A stretch of DNA of 64,000 bases from Planctomycetia bacterium (GTDB lineage Bacteria > Planctomycetota > Phycisphaerae > Phycisphaerales > SM1A02), in contig SYGP01000019.1 of the NCBI GenBank assembly GCA_005799495.1, positions 1 through 64,000 on the forward strand, in the 5' to 3' direction. The position numbers were made by a program, and so were the translations under genes. The notes under the pieces were generated by a model. The model had not been told where the DNA came from. It did no database searches and saw only the letters and a list, made by a program, of their open reading frames with translations. Below, in pieces: positions 1 through 8,115 of this stretch; the first letter of the stretch is position 1, and the number at the start of each line of letters is the position of its first letter.

Positions 1-114
1 ATGCTCGATGCTGTGCGCTCTTCACGCATCACGGCGAGCGGCTCAGAGCCGATGCTCGTGATGCAGAGCGAGAAGGGCGACTGCGCCTGGTTCAGTCCGC
101 AGGCAACTGAGTGA
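1..114 (+). CDS. C-terminal fragment of an unidentified protein (runs in from the left edge)
   Basis: An open frame enters the window at base 1 and stops with TGA at 112-114, giving about 37 residues that end in CAWFSPQATE. The phrase MLVMQSEKGDCAWF faintly recalls small DUF2158/YodC-like proteins, which carry a conserved Cys-x-Trp-Phe segment, but the fragment is too short to assign. It lies tail to tail with the minus-strand aquaporin gene, with only 38 bases between them. The true start is outside the window, so neither length nor function can be judged. An ATG at base 1 is in frame, but nothing shows it to be the start. Confidence 0.35.
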   Translation: MLDAVRSSRITASGSEPMLVMQSEKGDCAWFSPQATE

Positions 115-152
115 GCCGTGGTGATGCCACGCCTTGCGGCGAACACCAGCAA

Positions 153-815
153 TCAAGCCAGACCCGCCGCGCCACTCGGTCGTAACAACCGAAACGCCAT
201 CACTGCAGCGATCGCACCTGCAATTGGGCCAAGGAGATACACCCAAAGGTGCATCGACTGCCCTCCCACCAACGCGGGTCCAAGCGATCGAGCAGGGTTC
301 ATCGACGCCCCGCTAATCGGTCCTGCGAATAGCGCCTCGAGCCCCACAACGCCTCCAATGGCAATACCAGCCAGCACTCCCTTTTCGCGCGACCCGCTCG
401 AAACCGCGAGGATCACCAGCATCAGCATCATGGTCAGGAACGCCTCAAGCACCAACGACTGCCCAAGCGCACCCGATGGCAGCGTTTCCCCGAGCGTTGG
501 GCTCTCGGGAAACAGCCCCCGCAGCACCCCCGATGCCGCGAGCGCCCCACCCACTTGCGCCACCGCGTACAGAACCAGTTCGCGCGCGGGCATGCGACCT
601 GCCACCCAGAAGCCGATCGACACCGCTGGATTCAGATGCGCCCCGGACACATCGCCGAGCGCAAAGATCATCGACATCACAACCAAGCCAAAGGTCAGCG
701 CGACTCCTACATGCGTCACGGCGCCATCGGTCTGCGCATTCACCACCACCGCCCCGGTGCCTGCGAACACGAGGAAGAAAGTCCCGAGAAACTCAGCAAC
801 CAATCGTGACCGCAT
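153..815 (-). CDS. Aquaporin-family (MIP) channel, probably arsenite-linked
   Basis: A 220-residue integral membrane protein of the major intrinsic protein family. The two hallmark half-helix motifs are present: NPA at residues 62-64 (HLNPAVS) and NPAR at 173-176 (SMNPARS). Hydrophobic segments fit the usual six-helix fold, and the length is normal. It starts 3 bases after the arsenate reductase gene ends, so the two are co-transcribed. In Sinorhizobium meliloti an aquaporin (AqpS) replaces the ArsB pump and lets arsenite made by ArsC leave the cell. The same gene pairing here supports that role, which is inferred from context because the motifs alone would also fit a water or glycerol channel. 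No ArsB or Acr3 pump is in view. Confidence 0.85.
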   Translation of the reverse strand: MRSRLVAEFLGTFFLVFAGTGAVVVNAQTDGAVTHVGVALTFGLVVMSMIFALGDVSGAHLNPAVSIGFWVAGRMPARELVLYAVAQVGGALAASGVLRGLFPESPTLGETLPSGALGQSLVLEAFLTMMLMLVILAVSSGSREKGVLAGIAIGGVVGLEALFAGPISGASMNPARSLGPALVGGQSMHLWVYLLGPIAGAIAAVMAFRLLRPSGAAGLA

Positions 816-818
816 GCT

Positions 819-1310
819 TCATGATCTCCTTTCAACGACTGTCAGTGCGCGTCCCGCCCATTCCATCATGACAGCGCGCGAACCATCCGACGGCATCGAC
901 TCGACGAACGCGCGAATCTCGTCGCGCACTCGTCGGTAGTGCGGCATCGCCTCGTCATCCGTGCGCGCTCCGCGCGCGAGGTGCGGCGGATCATCGAATC
1001 TCGCATGAATGCTCGGCAAGCCCACCGCAACTGGACACGACTCCCGCGCCGCATCGCACACCGTGACGACCAAGTCGATCGGCTCTGGCACATCCTCCAT
1101 CCGCTTCGACGAGTGCATCGAGATATCGACTCCCGCCTCCTGCATCGCGCGGACAGCCAATCGGTTCAGCCCCTGCGGACGGGTGCCAGCGGACCATGCA
1201 TCGATCCAACTGCCCCGAAGCGCACGCGCCCAACCCTCCGCCATCTGGCTGCGGCACGAATTCCCTGTGCAGAGGAACGCGATGCGAAGTTGCGGTTCGG
1301 GGGAGCGCAT
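819..1310 (-). CDS. arsC: Arsenate reductase, low-molecular-weight phosphatase type (ArsC)
   Basis: A cytoplasmic protein of 163 residues that reduces arsenate to arsenite using a Cys cascade, normally recycled by thioredoxin. The anion-binding P-loop FLCTGNSCRS lies near residues 12-21, with the nucleophilic Cys at about 14. The downstream segment VVTVCDAARESCP supplies the pair of resolving cysteines expected of the thioredoxin-coupled ArsC family rather than a tyrosine phosphatase. The ATG at 1310 is taken as the start; a GTG two codons upstream (1316) is equally possible, and no strong ribosome site decides. It is the first gene of an arsC-aquaporin operon and is divergent from the membrane protein gene at 1388. 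No ArsR gene is visible. Confidence 0.88.
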   Translation of the reverse strand: MRSPEPQLRIAFLCTGNSCRSQMAEGWARALRGSWIDAWSAGTRPQGLNRLAVRAMQEAGVDISMHSSKRMEDVPEPIDLVVTVCDAARESCPVAVGLPSIHARFDDPPHLARGARTDDEAMPHYRRVRDEIRAFVESMPSDGSRAVMMEWAGRALTVVERRS

Positions 1311-1341
1311 GGACACTTGACTGGCAGCGCGTTATATCGCG

Positions 1342-1363
1342 AGAGCGCCCATCGCGGCGCTCT
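1342..1363. promoter_or_regulatory. Inverted repeat in the arsC divergent promoter region
   Basis: AGAGCGCC (1342-1349) and GGCGCTCT (1356-1363) form a perfect 8-bp inverted repeat around a 6-base spacer, between arsC and the divergent gene at 1388. On the minus strand a TATAAC box (1336 to 1331) sits 15 bases or more before the arsC start, so the repeat covers the expected -35 region. It could be a repressor operator; a simple hairpin is the alternative. Confidence 0.4.
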
Positions 1364-1387
1364 TCGACCGCGACCAAGTGGCGTTCG

Positions 1388-2065
1388 GTGGATAATCTCA
1401 TCGCGCCCGTAGGGAGTCGGCCGATCGACAGCGCGCTCCAAACCACGCTCACAGTCACGCACATCGCCGCAGGTTCCCTGTGTCTTGTGTCGGGTGTCCT
1501 TGCCGCGTCAGTGAAGGCGCTGGGTTTGCCGCACCGTGCGCATGTGGTGGCGGGGCGCGCGTTTGTATGGGGGATGATCGGCTTGTGCGCGACTGCCATT
1601 GCGCTTGCATTGATCGGCGAACGAGTGCTGGTGCTGCTGTTGCTGGTGGCGGTGCTGAGCGGCTATCTCGCCTTTGCGGGTTGGCGCGAGGCTGTCCGCC
1701 TGCGACGACCGTGCGCTTGGCTTGACCGTGCCGCGGCGTTCCTCATGATTGCTGCCGCGGCGATCATGCTGATCTGGGGAGGGTGGGCGCTGCTTCGGGG
1801 TGCAACTGGGGGAATTGTGTTGATCTTGTTTGGCTCGATCGGGGGGATGGTGGCGGCGATTGACCTCCGTCGGCTTCGCCATCCTGCCAAGGGCCCCGCG
1901 CGCACTGCGCATCACATGGCGTGCATGCTGGGGGCGACCACAGCTGTTGTCACTGCAGCCCTTGTGGTGAATGTCCGTGTCGAACCCGCATGGGTGGTTT
2001 GGATCGCTCCCACACTGTTGTTCACGCCGATCATTGTGATTTGGTCTCAACGCGTCAAGTCTTGA
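1388..2065 (+). CDS. DUF2306-like polytopic membrane protein
   Basis: About 225 residues, nearly all hydrophobic, with seven or so predicted membrane segments. The N-terminal pattern of a His followed by a Gly-rich helix (THIAAGSLCLVSGVL), then HRAHVVAGRAFVWG, resembles the DUF2306 family of small membrane proteins, whose function is unknown. The GTG at 1388 is chosen as the start because the upstream frame overlaps arsC on the other strand and has non-coding character. No clear ribosome site is seen, so the start is uncertain. It shares the intergenic region with arsC and may respond to the same signal, but no biochemical role can be claimed. Confidence 0.6.
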   Translation: MDNLIAPVGSRPIDSALQTTLTVTHIAAGSLCLVSGVLAASVKALGLPHRAHVVAGRAFVWGMIGLCATAIALALIGERVLVLLLLVAVLSGYLAFAGWREAVRLRRPCAWLDRAAAFLMIAAAAIMLIWGGWALLRGATGGIVLILFGSIGGMVAAIDLRRLRHPAKGPARTAHHMACMLGATTAVVTAALVVNVRVEPAWVVWIAPTLLFTPIIVIWSQRVKS

Positions 2066-2095
2066 CCCTGTGCTCGGCATCGCGGGTCTCGCCGG

Positions 2096-2452
2096 TCATC
2101 GATGCCGCGGCCGAACCCGCGCGATGAACCGATAGAGCGCGTCCCGAAGACGGCGTGGGATCACCCGAAGCGCACGCAGGAGCGACCACGGCGGCGGCAT
2201 CGCTGCTGCGATGGCGAGGATGGCATCGGACTGTTCGAGCGCGCGATCGCCGACGAGGACGATGATGCTGTCTGGCGGCGACGGTGGGTTCACGGGTCGA
2301 CCGATCCTCGCGCACTCGCGCGCTGCGTCCGCGGACTGCAGAGGCAAGAGGCGGAACGCGCCGCGCCGATCCCGTGCGATCAGGAATCTGGCGAATCCGC
2401 TGCAGAGAACGCAGCCGCCGTCGAACAAGATGATGATCGGGTACTGCGACAC
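2096..2452 (-). CDS. DCC-family thiol-disulfide oxidoreductase-like protein (DUF393)
   Basis: A 118-residue protein that opens with the family signature FDGGCVLC (Asp11, Cys14, Cys17), the DxxCxxC motif that names the DCC or YuxK/DUF393 family, followed by the helix SGFARFLIARDR. Members are thioredoxin-fold-like proteins of poorly defined redox function. The start is a GTG at 2452, preceded by AGGAG with a 5-base spacer. The long open frame upstream of it is antisense to the amidohydrolase and is not part of the gene. It converges with the DUF2306-like gene, with a 30-base gap, and is divergent from the M20 gene at 2526. Confidence 0.8.
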   Translation of the reverse strand: MSQYPIIILFDGGCVLCSGFARFLIARDRRGAFRLLPLQSADAARECARIGRPVNPPSPPDSIIVLVGDRALEQSDAILAIAAAMPPPWSLLRALRVIPRRLRDALYRFIARVRPRHR

Positions 2453-2525
2453 GACTGCTCCTCGCGAGCCAGCGCGCTGGCTGTCCGAAGCGTAGCCCGC
2501 GGCTGAGCGCACTAGCATCCGCCCC

Positions 2526-3731
2526 ATGCCGTGGAGCGCACGCGTGCGGGAACTCATCGCGGAGGAACTGCCGTCGCTTGTTGCGCTGCGCCGCGATCTG
2601 CACGCGCACCCCGAGATTGCGTACACCGAAGTCCGCACGAGCGGGGTGGTCGAGCGGGAACTGACCGCTGCCAAGATTCCCTTTCGCGCGGGACTGGCTG
2701 GAGGAACGGGGATTCTTGGATCGCTGCCTGGTGCCGCGGCGCAGGCGGTGGCGCTGCGCGCGGACATGGATGCGCTGCCCATTGCCGAAGAGACGGGGGC
2801 GCCGTGGACGAGCACCTCGCCGGGAGTGATGCATGCGTGCGGGCATGACGGGCACACCACGATCCTGCTTGGCGCGGCCCGCGTGCTCTCGCGCCTTGGT
2901 CGCGAAACTCCCCTGCCGCGTCCAGTGGCGTTCGTGTTCCAGCCCGCCGAAGAGAACGGTGGCGGTGGTCGACGCATGGTTGCCGATGGCGTTCTCGATG
3001 GAACGCTGCTCGGACCGAGCGTCGACCACATCGTCGGGCTGCACTGCTGGCCGTGGCTTCCGACGGGGCGTGTGGCGCTTCGAGCGGGACCGATCATGGC
3101 CAGCGCGGACGAGATTCGCATCACGGTCCGCGGCACGGGATCGCACGCCGCGCTGCCGCACACGGGTCGCGATAGCGTGCTCGCCGCGAGCGCCATCGTT
3201 GTTGCGCTTCAGCAGATCGTGTCGCGCACGGTCGATCCGCTCGATGCAGCCGTGGTGAGCATTTGCGTGATTCGCGGCGGCGAGATTGGGAATGTGATCC
3301 CCGATCAAGTTGCCCTCGTCGGCACGATGCGGGCACTGACGGAGCCGATGCGCGCCGCGCTGCAGGAGCGCATCACCGCGGTTGGGTCGCTGACTGCGAA
3401 GGCGTACGGCTGTACCGCCGATGTCTCGTTTTCCTCTGGCTACCCAGTGACGCGGAATGATCCCGCGCTGACTGCATCGGTGCGCAGCCAACTGACCGCT
3501 GTGCACGGCAGCGAGTGCGTGGAAGAGTTCCCTGCGCCCGTCATGGGCGCCGAGGACTTCAGCTATTACGGGCAGCGCGTTCCCGCCTGCTTCTTCGTGC
3601 TTGGCACGGGGCGCGCCGATGCGCCGCTCCATCCGCTGCATTCGCCGCGGTTCGACTTCAACGACGACGCGATCGAAGCTGGAGTGCTGTCCATGTGCTC
3701 CCTGGCCCTCGCTCGCGCTTGCGCAGGCTGA
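2526..3731 (+). CDS. M20D-family metallo-amidohydrolase (hippurate/N-acyl amino acid hydrolase type)
   Basis: A 401-residue cytoplasmic zinc hydrolase expected to cleave N-acyl amino acids or similar amides. Landmarks of the M20D subfamily are all present: RRDLHAHPE near the start, RADMDALPI, the metal-binding ACGHDGHT, the catalytic-glutamate segment PAEENGGGG, a metal-ligand His in GLHCWP, a dimerisation domain opening with IRITVRGTGSHAALP, and the C-terminal GAEDFSYY with a final His in LHSPRFDFND. Length is normal for the family. It stands alone and ends upstream of a strong bidirectional hairpin terminator. The substrate cannot be read from sequence; hippurate, N-acetyl amino acids and indole-acetyl conjugates are all possible. 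Confidence 0.9.
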   Translation: MPWSARVRELIAEELPSLVALRRDLHAHPEIAYTEVRTSGVVERELTAAKIPFRAGLAGGTGILGSLPGAAAQAVALRADMDALPIAEETGAPWTSTSPGVMHACGHDGHTTILLGAARVLSRLGRETPLPRPVAFVFQPAEENGGGGRRMVADGVLDGTLLGPSVDHIVGLHCWPWLPTGRVALRAGPIMASADEIRITVRGTGSHAALPHTGRDSVLAASAIVVALQQIVSRTVDPLDAAVVSICVIRGGEIGNVIPDQVALVGTMRALTEPMRAALQERITAVGSLTAKAYGCTADVSFSSGYPVTRNDPALTASVRSQLTAVHGSECVEEFPAPVMGAEDFSYYGQRVPACFFVLGTGRADAPLHPLHSPRFDFNDDAIEAGVLSMCSLALARACAG

Positions 3732-3872
3732 TTTTCGGGTCGATTCACTCGAAACTCGTGATCGGGGGGAGCGGCCGGCTTGTTGGGTCGTCGTCGGCAT
3801 CGGCGCTGACCGCACCAGCCTCGCTCGGCAGGCGCAAAGCGCGTCGAAGATCAACGACAGTGACGAAAGAAA

Positions 3873-3898
3873 GCCCCTCGGCGCGCGCGCCGAGGGGC
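3873..3898. terminator. Bidirectional rho-independent terminator
   Basis: A perfect palindrome, GCCCCTCGGCGCG followed by CGCGCCGAGGGGC, has a T-containing tract on one side (CTTTC) and an A-rich tract on the other (GAAAGAAA). It can therefore end transcripts from both the amidohydrolase gene and the convergent exported-protein gene at 3930. Confidence 0.8.
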
Positions 3899-3929
3899 CT
3901 TTCATCTGCGAAATGCAGCGACGCTCGCG

Positions 3930-4688
3930 TCAGCGCGTACGACGCGTCGCAAGTCCTGCGAGTCCAAGCAGCGCGATCGCTCCTGGAGCGGGAATCGCTG
4001 TGCCATTCACGGTGACATTGTCAAAGCGCCAAGTGCCGCTTGCGCCATAGTTGCTCGAGCTGGTGCTGGTGCTTGGGATGGGCGCATACGTGGCACCGGA
4101 ATTCGCCCGCATGTAAGCCTCATTGGCTCCATACGAGAGGGTGGCGTTCTGATTGAACGCCAGTGGCGAAAAGATCGACACGACTCGCACGCCAAAGCCG
4201 GCGTTGTTGTTGGCCCCGCTGACGGACGAGAAGTCAACCGTGAACGAGTAGAAGGTGTCGTGCGGGCTCAGTCCGCCGTTGTTGTTCCAGAAGTTGGTCA
4301 CCCAAGTTGCTCCACCATCGAGGGTGTAGTCCACCTGAGCCCACCGTGAGTTCGTTCCAGAGGAGCGATGGTCAAATGTCAAACTGATGGCTTCATATCC
4401 AGAGCCCTGCGCCGTGGACGCGAGGAACTGAACGCCCGCCTCTCCGGAGCCCGTGCCTTGCGCCTTGTAGGTGGATGTGTTCCAGCCAAACCCGGTTCCA
4501 CCAGAGCCCGTAGCGAAGGTTGCAGTCGTACCTCCGATGAGGCTCGCTGTGCCCTCGCCGGTGGATGCATTGGCGCTGCTCGAATCGAAGTTCCACTGAG
4601 TCACAACCGCGCCCTGCGCAGTTGCAGCGATCAGTGCAGACAAACTCAAGGCGACGCACGCACTTCTCTGAAGATTGAAAGAGGTCAT
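3930..4688 (-). CDS. Exported protein with PEP-CTERM-like sorting tail
   Basis: 252 residues with a signal peptide (cleavage near ATAQGA). A Ser/Thr/Asn/Gly-rich beta-type body contains phrases such as YTLDGGATWVTNFW, and the tail IPAPGAIALLGLAGLATRRTR is arranged as proline-containing motif, hydrophobic helix and arginine cluster. That is the layout of PEP-CTERM or related exosortase tails. The likely fate is transfer to the cell surface after tail cleavage; no exosortase gene lies in this window. The ATG at 4688 is preferred over a TTG four codons upstream. The gene is isolated, convergent with the M20 gene and divergent from the Cys-rich protein at 4845. The body matches no enzyme I recognise. 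Confidence 0.75.
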   Translation of the reverse strand: MTSFNLQRSACVALSLSALIAATAQGAVVTQWNFDSSSANASTGEGTASLIGGTTATFATGSGGTGFGWNTSTYKAQGTGSGEAGVQFLASTAQGSGYEAISLTFDHRSSGTNSRWAQVDYTLDGGATWVTNFWNNNGGLSPHDTFYSFTVDFSSVSGANNNAGFGVRVVSIFSPLAFNQNATLSYGANEAYMRANSGATYAPIPSTSTSSSNYGASGTWRFDNVTVNGTAIPAPGAIALLGLAGLATRRTR

Positions 4689-4844
4689 GGGGAGTTCCAA
4701 TAGGGGTGAAGGGATAGCGGCACTGCCCCAATTCCCCCGACTCCTTCGATGGACACTATGTACCCGCTTTGTGATCGCCGCATTCGCATATTGTTCATTT
4801 TCTGTTCAGGTCGTTGCACTCGACCTGAATTTGGCTTACCTTCC

Positions 4845-5288
4845 ATGCCGATGCAGTCGGCGATCCGACAACTGCTCCTGACTTTCCTCGCAGCGGCAAT
4901 GCCCCTGTGCTGCTGTCAGGTGGGCGCGCTCGCTACAGCATTCGCCTCGAAGACATCGTCCGCGGTCTCGTGCTGCGCCAAATCGTGCTGCGAGCAGGCG
5001 TCGGACGCGTCGGAAGGAACGCAGTTTGGCTGCTGCACCGGAAATGACGATCCATCGCCGCATCATGACTGCGGCGGCGATTGCTGCAAGCGAGTGGCGA
5101 CCAATCTGTCGGGACCTTCTTGGACGGATGTCCACACGCTCGTGGCAGACAGTCCTTTGCCAGCGTTGCTGACGATGAGCAGCGCGTCCCAACCTGCGGA
5201 CGCCCGCTCACCCCGGTGGGAAACAGGACCACCGCCGCGACCAAGTGGTCGTGACGCACTGACACTGCATTCTGTGCTGGTGATCTGA
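4845..5288 (+). CDS. Cysteine-rich exported protein heading a metal/ABC efflux operon
   Basis: 147 residues starting MPMQSAIRQLLLTFLAAAMP, a signal-peptide-like segment. Twelve cysteines follow in clusters (LCCCQ, SCCAKSCCEQ, FGCCTG, HDCGGDCCK), then a low-complexity Pro/Arg tail. The clusters suggest metal binding in the periplasm or as a lipoprotein. No named family is recognised. It is the first gene of the run that continues with the CzcC-like outer-membrane protein, so a role in metal sensing or buffering for that export system is the natural inference. The ATG at 4845 is chosen because the frame upstream is intergenic in character; a second ATG at 4851 is possible. Confidence 0.6.
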   Translation: MPMQSAIRQLLLTFLAAAMPLCCCQVGALATAFASKTSSAVSCCAKSCCEQASDASEGTQFGCCTGNDDPSPHHDCGGDCCKRVATNLSGPSWTDVHTLVADSPLPALLTMSSASQPADARSPRWETGPPPRPSGRDALTLHSVLVI

Positions 5289-5310
5289 AACGAATCATGC
5301 CTCGAGCTGT

Positions 5311-5328
5311 CCACGGTTCGTGCCGTGG
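5311..5328 (+). terminator. Hairpin between the Cys-rich gene and the CzcC-like gene
   Basis: CCACGG and CCGTGG pair around a 6-base loop, and the outer AGC/GCT can extend the stem. Only a weak T tract (CTTTC) follows. It could attenuate transcription between the first and second genes of the operon or simply stabilise the message. Confidence 0.35.
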
Positions 5329-5362
5329 GGCTTTCGCATGACCTCGTTTCTTGGAGATCACT

Positions 5363-6859
5363 TTGAATCCACCATCCGGTTCCTCTCGTCCTGTCCGCTG
5401 TCTCATGGCCGCGGTAGTCATCACAGTCATCACGGGATGCGCGCAGACGCCGCCGTCCACGCTCCAGGATGTGGCGCCTGAACTCGCGGCTCGCGTTCCA
5501 CTGCCGCAAGAGCAGTTGAACGCCGTGCTCGCCGACGGCGGGGTCGATCCAAAGGAAATCTGGGATGGCGTGTCGCCACTCTCGGCGGATGTCGCCGTGC
5601 GCTGTGCGCTGAACGAGAACCGGATGCTTCGAAGAGCGCTGTTGGAGTCAGATCGCCGCACGGCGCTCTTCTCCGATGCGCAGTTGCCGCCAAACCCGAC
5701 CCTCAGCGCGGCTGTTGGAGCACCGCTGTCCATGGGCGTTGTTCCGGTGCTGGCGATGATCGGCGGGCAGATCGACTGGCTCTGGAAACGCGATGCCATC
5801 GTCGGCGAGGCGGACGCCCAGCTGCGTTCGGTGCTGCTCGAGTCCGCGACGATGGTGATGGCGACCATTGTGGAAACGCGCGCTGCATACATCGATGCAG
5901 CAGCGGTCAGCGAGCAGGCGGCACTGGCTCGCCGCGATGAAGAGGTGGCACGGCGCGTGCTGGCGGCCGAGGAGGCGGCACTCGCAACAGGGCAGTCCAC
6001 CACATCGGCGATGCTCCGCGCTCGGATGAACGCCGCCGAAGCTTCCAATCGCGTGATGAGCGCGGAAGTGGCTCGAGTCGAGACGATGACCCGCCTGCTC
6101 GAGGCGATCGGGCGCGGCGATCATCACCTGCAGTGGTGCCTTCTGGCTCGCGATACTGCGTCGGCGGTCGGCGAGTGCGCCATGCCCGTCGTTCCCGATC
6201 CAGCGGACGATGCGGAAGTGGCACGACTCGTGGACACGCGCCGTTTCGATGTGCGCGCTGCGCTGGCGCGCGCCGACGGTGCGGACGCTCGCGCGGCACT
6301 CGCGGCCACCGGTCGCCTGCCGTCACTGATGCTCGGCGGCGGGTACGAGCGCGACATGGAAGACGACAGTGCGGTGATGTTCGCCTTGGAGTCACGCCTT
6401 CCCCTGTTCAATGATGGACGATTCCTCGTCGCAGCTGCCGAGACCGATGCGGCGATCGCTCGGATCGACGCCGACCGCCTTCGACAGCGGGCCGTGATCG
6501 ATGCGCGCCGCGCCGCCATGGAGGTGCGTGCTGCGGACCACCACGCTTCCATCCTGCGAGACCGCACGCTGGCCGCGTTCAGTGCCCTTCGATCGCTCTT
6601 GGCGTCATCCGTGGATGCTGGCGAACGCGCGCCCATCGACCTTTGGCGCGCCGAACATCAGGAGAATCACATCCTTCTGCAGTTGGTGCAGGCCGAACGC
6701 AGCCGCGCGCTGGCCGCGTTGTCGTTCGAGCGCGCGCTCGCCGGCGGGCGGCTGCCTGTCATGGGTGGAGGCACGATGGCACCAAGTCAGTCAGGATCGA
6801 TGTCGGCTTCATCGTCGTCGATGAGCCTCGAATTCACGGCACTGGAGGAGATCGAATGA
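5363..6859 (+). CDS. TolC/CzcC-family outer-membrane efflux lipoprotein
   Basis: 498 residues. The N-terminus has a lipobox (VITGC) after a short hydrophobic segment, then the alpha-helical, Ala/Arg/Glu-rich repeats of the outer membrane efflux protein family (long coiled coils with ALARR, AALATGQ and DARRAAMEVRAA segments). It would form the outer-membrane exit duct of a tripartite pump. The TTG at 5363 is taken as the start, with GGAG 6 bases upstream; a TTG at 5351 and an ATG at 5405 are alternatives. The stop overlaps the start of the adaptor gene (ATGA), which shows tight coupling. CzcC-like members usually serve metal RND pumps, but here the partner is an ABC transporter. Confidence 0.8.
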   Translation: MNPPSGSSRPVRCLMAAVVITVITGCAQTPPSTLQDVAPELAARVPLPQEQLNAVLADGGVDPKEIWDGVSPLSADVAVRCALNENRMLRRALLESDRRTALFSDAQLPPNPTLSAAVGAPLSMGVVPVLAMIGGQIDWLWKRDAIVGEADAQLRSVLLESATMVMATIVETRAAYIDAAAVSEQAALARRDEEVARRVLAAEEAALATGQSTTSAMLRARMNAAEASNRVMSAEVARVETMTRLLEAIGRGDHHLQWCLLARDTASAVGECAMPVVPDPADDAEVARLVDTRRFDVRAALARADGADARAALAATGRLPSLMLGGGYERDMEDDSAVMFALESRLPLFNDGRFLVAAAETDAAIARIDADRLRQRAVIDARRAAMEVRAADHHASILRDRTLAAFSALRSLLASSVDAGERAPIDLWRAEHQENHILLQLVQAERSRALAALSFERALAGGRLPVMGGGTMAPSQSGSMSASSSSMSLEFTALEEIE

Positions 6860-8115
6860 TCACGAGCAACGCGATACCACGACCGCCTTCGCGCTGGATC
6901 ACACGCGCCGCGATTCCAATCACGATCGTCGCCGTTGCGGCGGGCACGCTGCTCTGGACGGCGTGGGACTCCCTCGTGCCGGCTGCCGTCGTGGATGTCG
7001 TTCCCGTGGCCGCGCGCACCCGCGCGGTGAACACGACGACTGCGGCGGTCGGCGAGGCGGTTTCATCGGACGAAATGCGCGAGGGCGCAGCCGTCCAAGC
7101 GCCTGGTTGGATCGAACCATCGCCGTTCCCCATCTTGGTGCCGACACTCACGCCCGGCATCGTGCGATCGGTGCGCGCGCTCGAAGGTGAACGCGTGCGT
7201 GCAGGCGATGTGTTGGTGGAACTCGTCGACGAACAGCATCAGATTGATGTGCGGCGGGCGGAGGCGGAGGTTGCCGCCGCGCTCGCCATGCTGCGGGAGA
7301 CAGAGGACGAGCATGCTCGAAAGTCCAAGATGGTGGCGGCGGGCGCGGCGAGTGCGGGCGAAGTGGCGCGACTGTCGCTGCGCGCGGATGCGCTGCGCGC
7401 CGCCTTGTCTGCGCGTGAAGCAGACGCTGCGCAGCGAGTCCTCGCCCGCGAGCGAACCAAGGTTCGCGCGCCGGCCGACGGAGTCGTGATGGTGCGAACG
7501 GTGGTGCCCGGCATGGCCGTCTCGGACATGCAGGATGCGAAGCCGCTGTTTGAGTTGTATGACCCCACCTCTCTTCAGATCCGAGCGGACATTCCACTTG
7601 CGGATGCGGGTCGCGTGGCAGTGGGAGATCGTGCGGAGATCAGTGCGGATGTTCTGCCGGGGAAGACGATGGTGGGCGAAGTGATCCGCATCGTGCATCA
7701 GGCGGACATTGCGAAGAACACGGTGCAGGCGAAGGTGCGAATCATCGATCCGTCTTCCGCGCTGAAGCCCGACATGCTGACGCGCGTGCGGATCATGCCA
7801 AAGGGAAGTACGAAGGCTGATTCGACGGGAGACGGCGAGAAGGTTTCGCTGTGGGTTCCCAGCGGATGCGTTCAGCGCCGAGCGGATCAGGATGAAGTCC
7901 TCGTCGTTCTCACCACGCCGCGCGGTGGTTCGACCTTGCATTCCCGCACCGTGGAGAAGGGCGCGGTCGATGCGGGATGGACTGAGATTCGCCGGGGAAT
8001 CCGCGCGGGCGATCTGGCGGTGGCCGATCCACGCACGGCTCCGCCCGCGGGGAGCCGCGTGGTGCCGCGTGAGGCGTGGCGTGACACGAAGGGAGGCGCG
8101 CATGGCGTCCATTGA
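6856..8115 (+). CDS. HlyD/RND-type periplasmic adaptor (membrane fusion) protein
   Basis: 419 residues. One N-terminal membrane anchor (residues about 18-38) is followed by a biotinyl-lipoyl-like half-motif (TPGIVRSVRALEGERVRAGDVLVEL), an alpha-helical hairpin rich in Ala/Arg/Glu, the second lipoyl half (VRAPADGVVMVRTVVPG), and beta-barrel and membrane-proximal domains. It bridges the inner-membrane transporter to the outer-membrane duct. The ATG at 6856 overlaps the preceding stop and has GGAGGAG upstream. The end overlaps the ATPase start by 14 bases. The gene order adaptor, ATPase, permeases resembles macAB rather than metal RND systems, because no RND pump gene is present. Confidence 0.85.
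   Translation: MITSNAIPRPPSRWITRAAIPITIVAVAAGTLLWTAWDSLVPAAVVDVVPVAARTRAVNTTTAAVGEAVSSDEMREGAAVQAPGWIEPSPFPILVPTLTPGIVRSVRALEGERVRAGDVLVELVDEQHQIDVRRAEAEVAAALAMLRETEDEHARKSKMVAAGAASAGEVARLSLRADALRAALSAREADAAQRVLARERTKVRAPADGVVMVRTVVPGMAVSDMQDAKPLFELYDPTSLQIRADIPLADAGRVAVGDRAEISADVLPGKTMVGEVIRIVHQADIAKNTVQAKVRIIDPSSALKPDMLTRVRIMPKGSTKADSTGDGEKVSLWVPSGCVQRRADQDEVLVVLTTPRGGSTLHSRTVEKGAVDAGWTEIRRGIRAGDLAVADPRTAPPAGSRVVPREAWRDTKGGAHGVH

Noticed and set aside
2055-3905. A 616-codon minus-strand open frame across the M20 amidohydrolase
   Set aside because: It is antisense to a clear enzyme gene and Arg/His-rich throughout.
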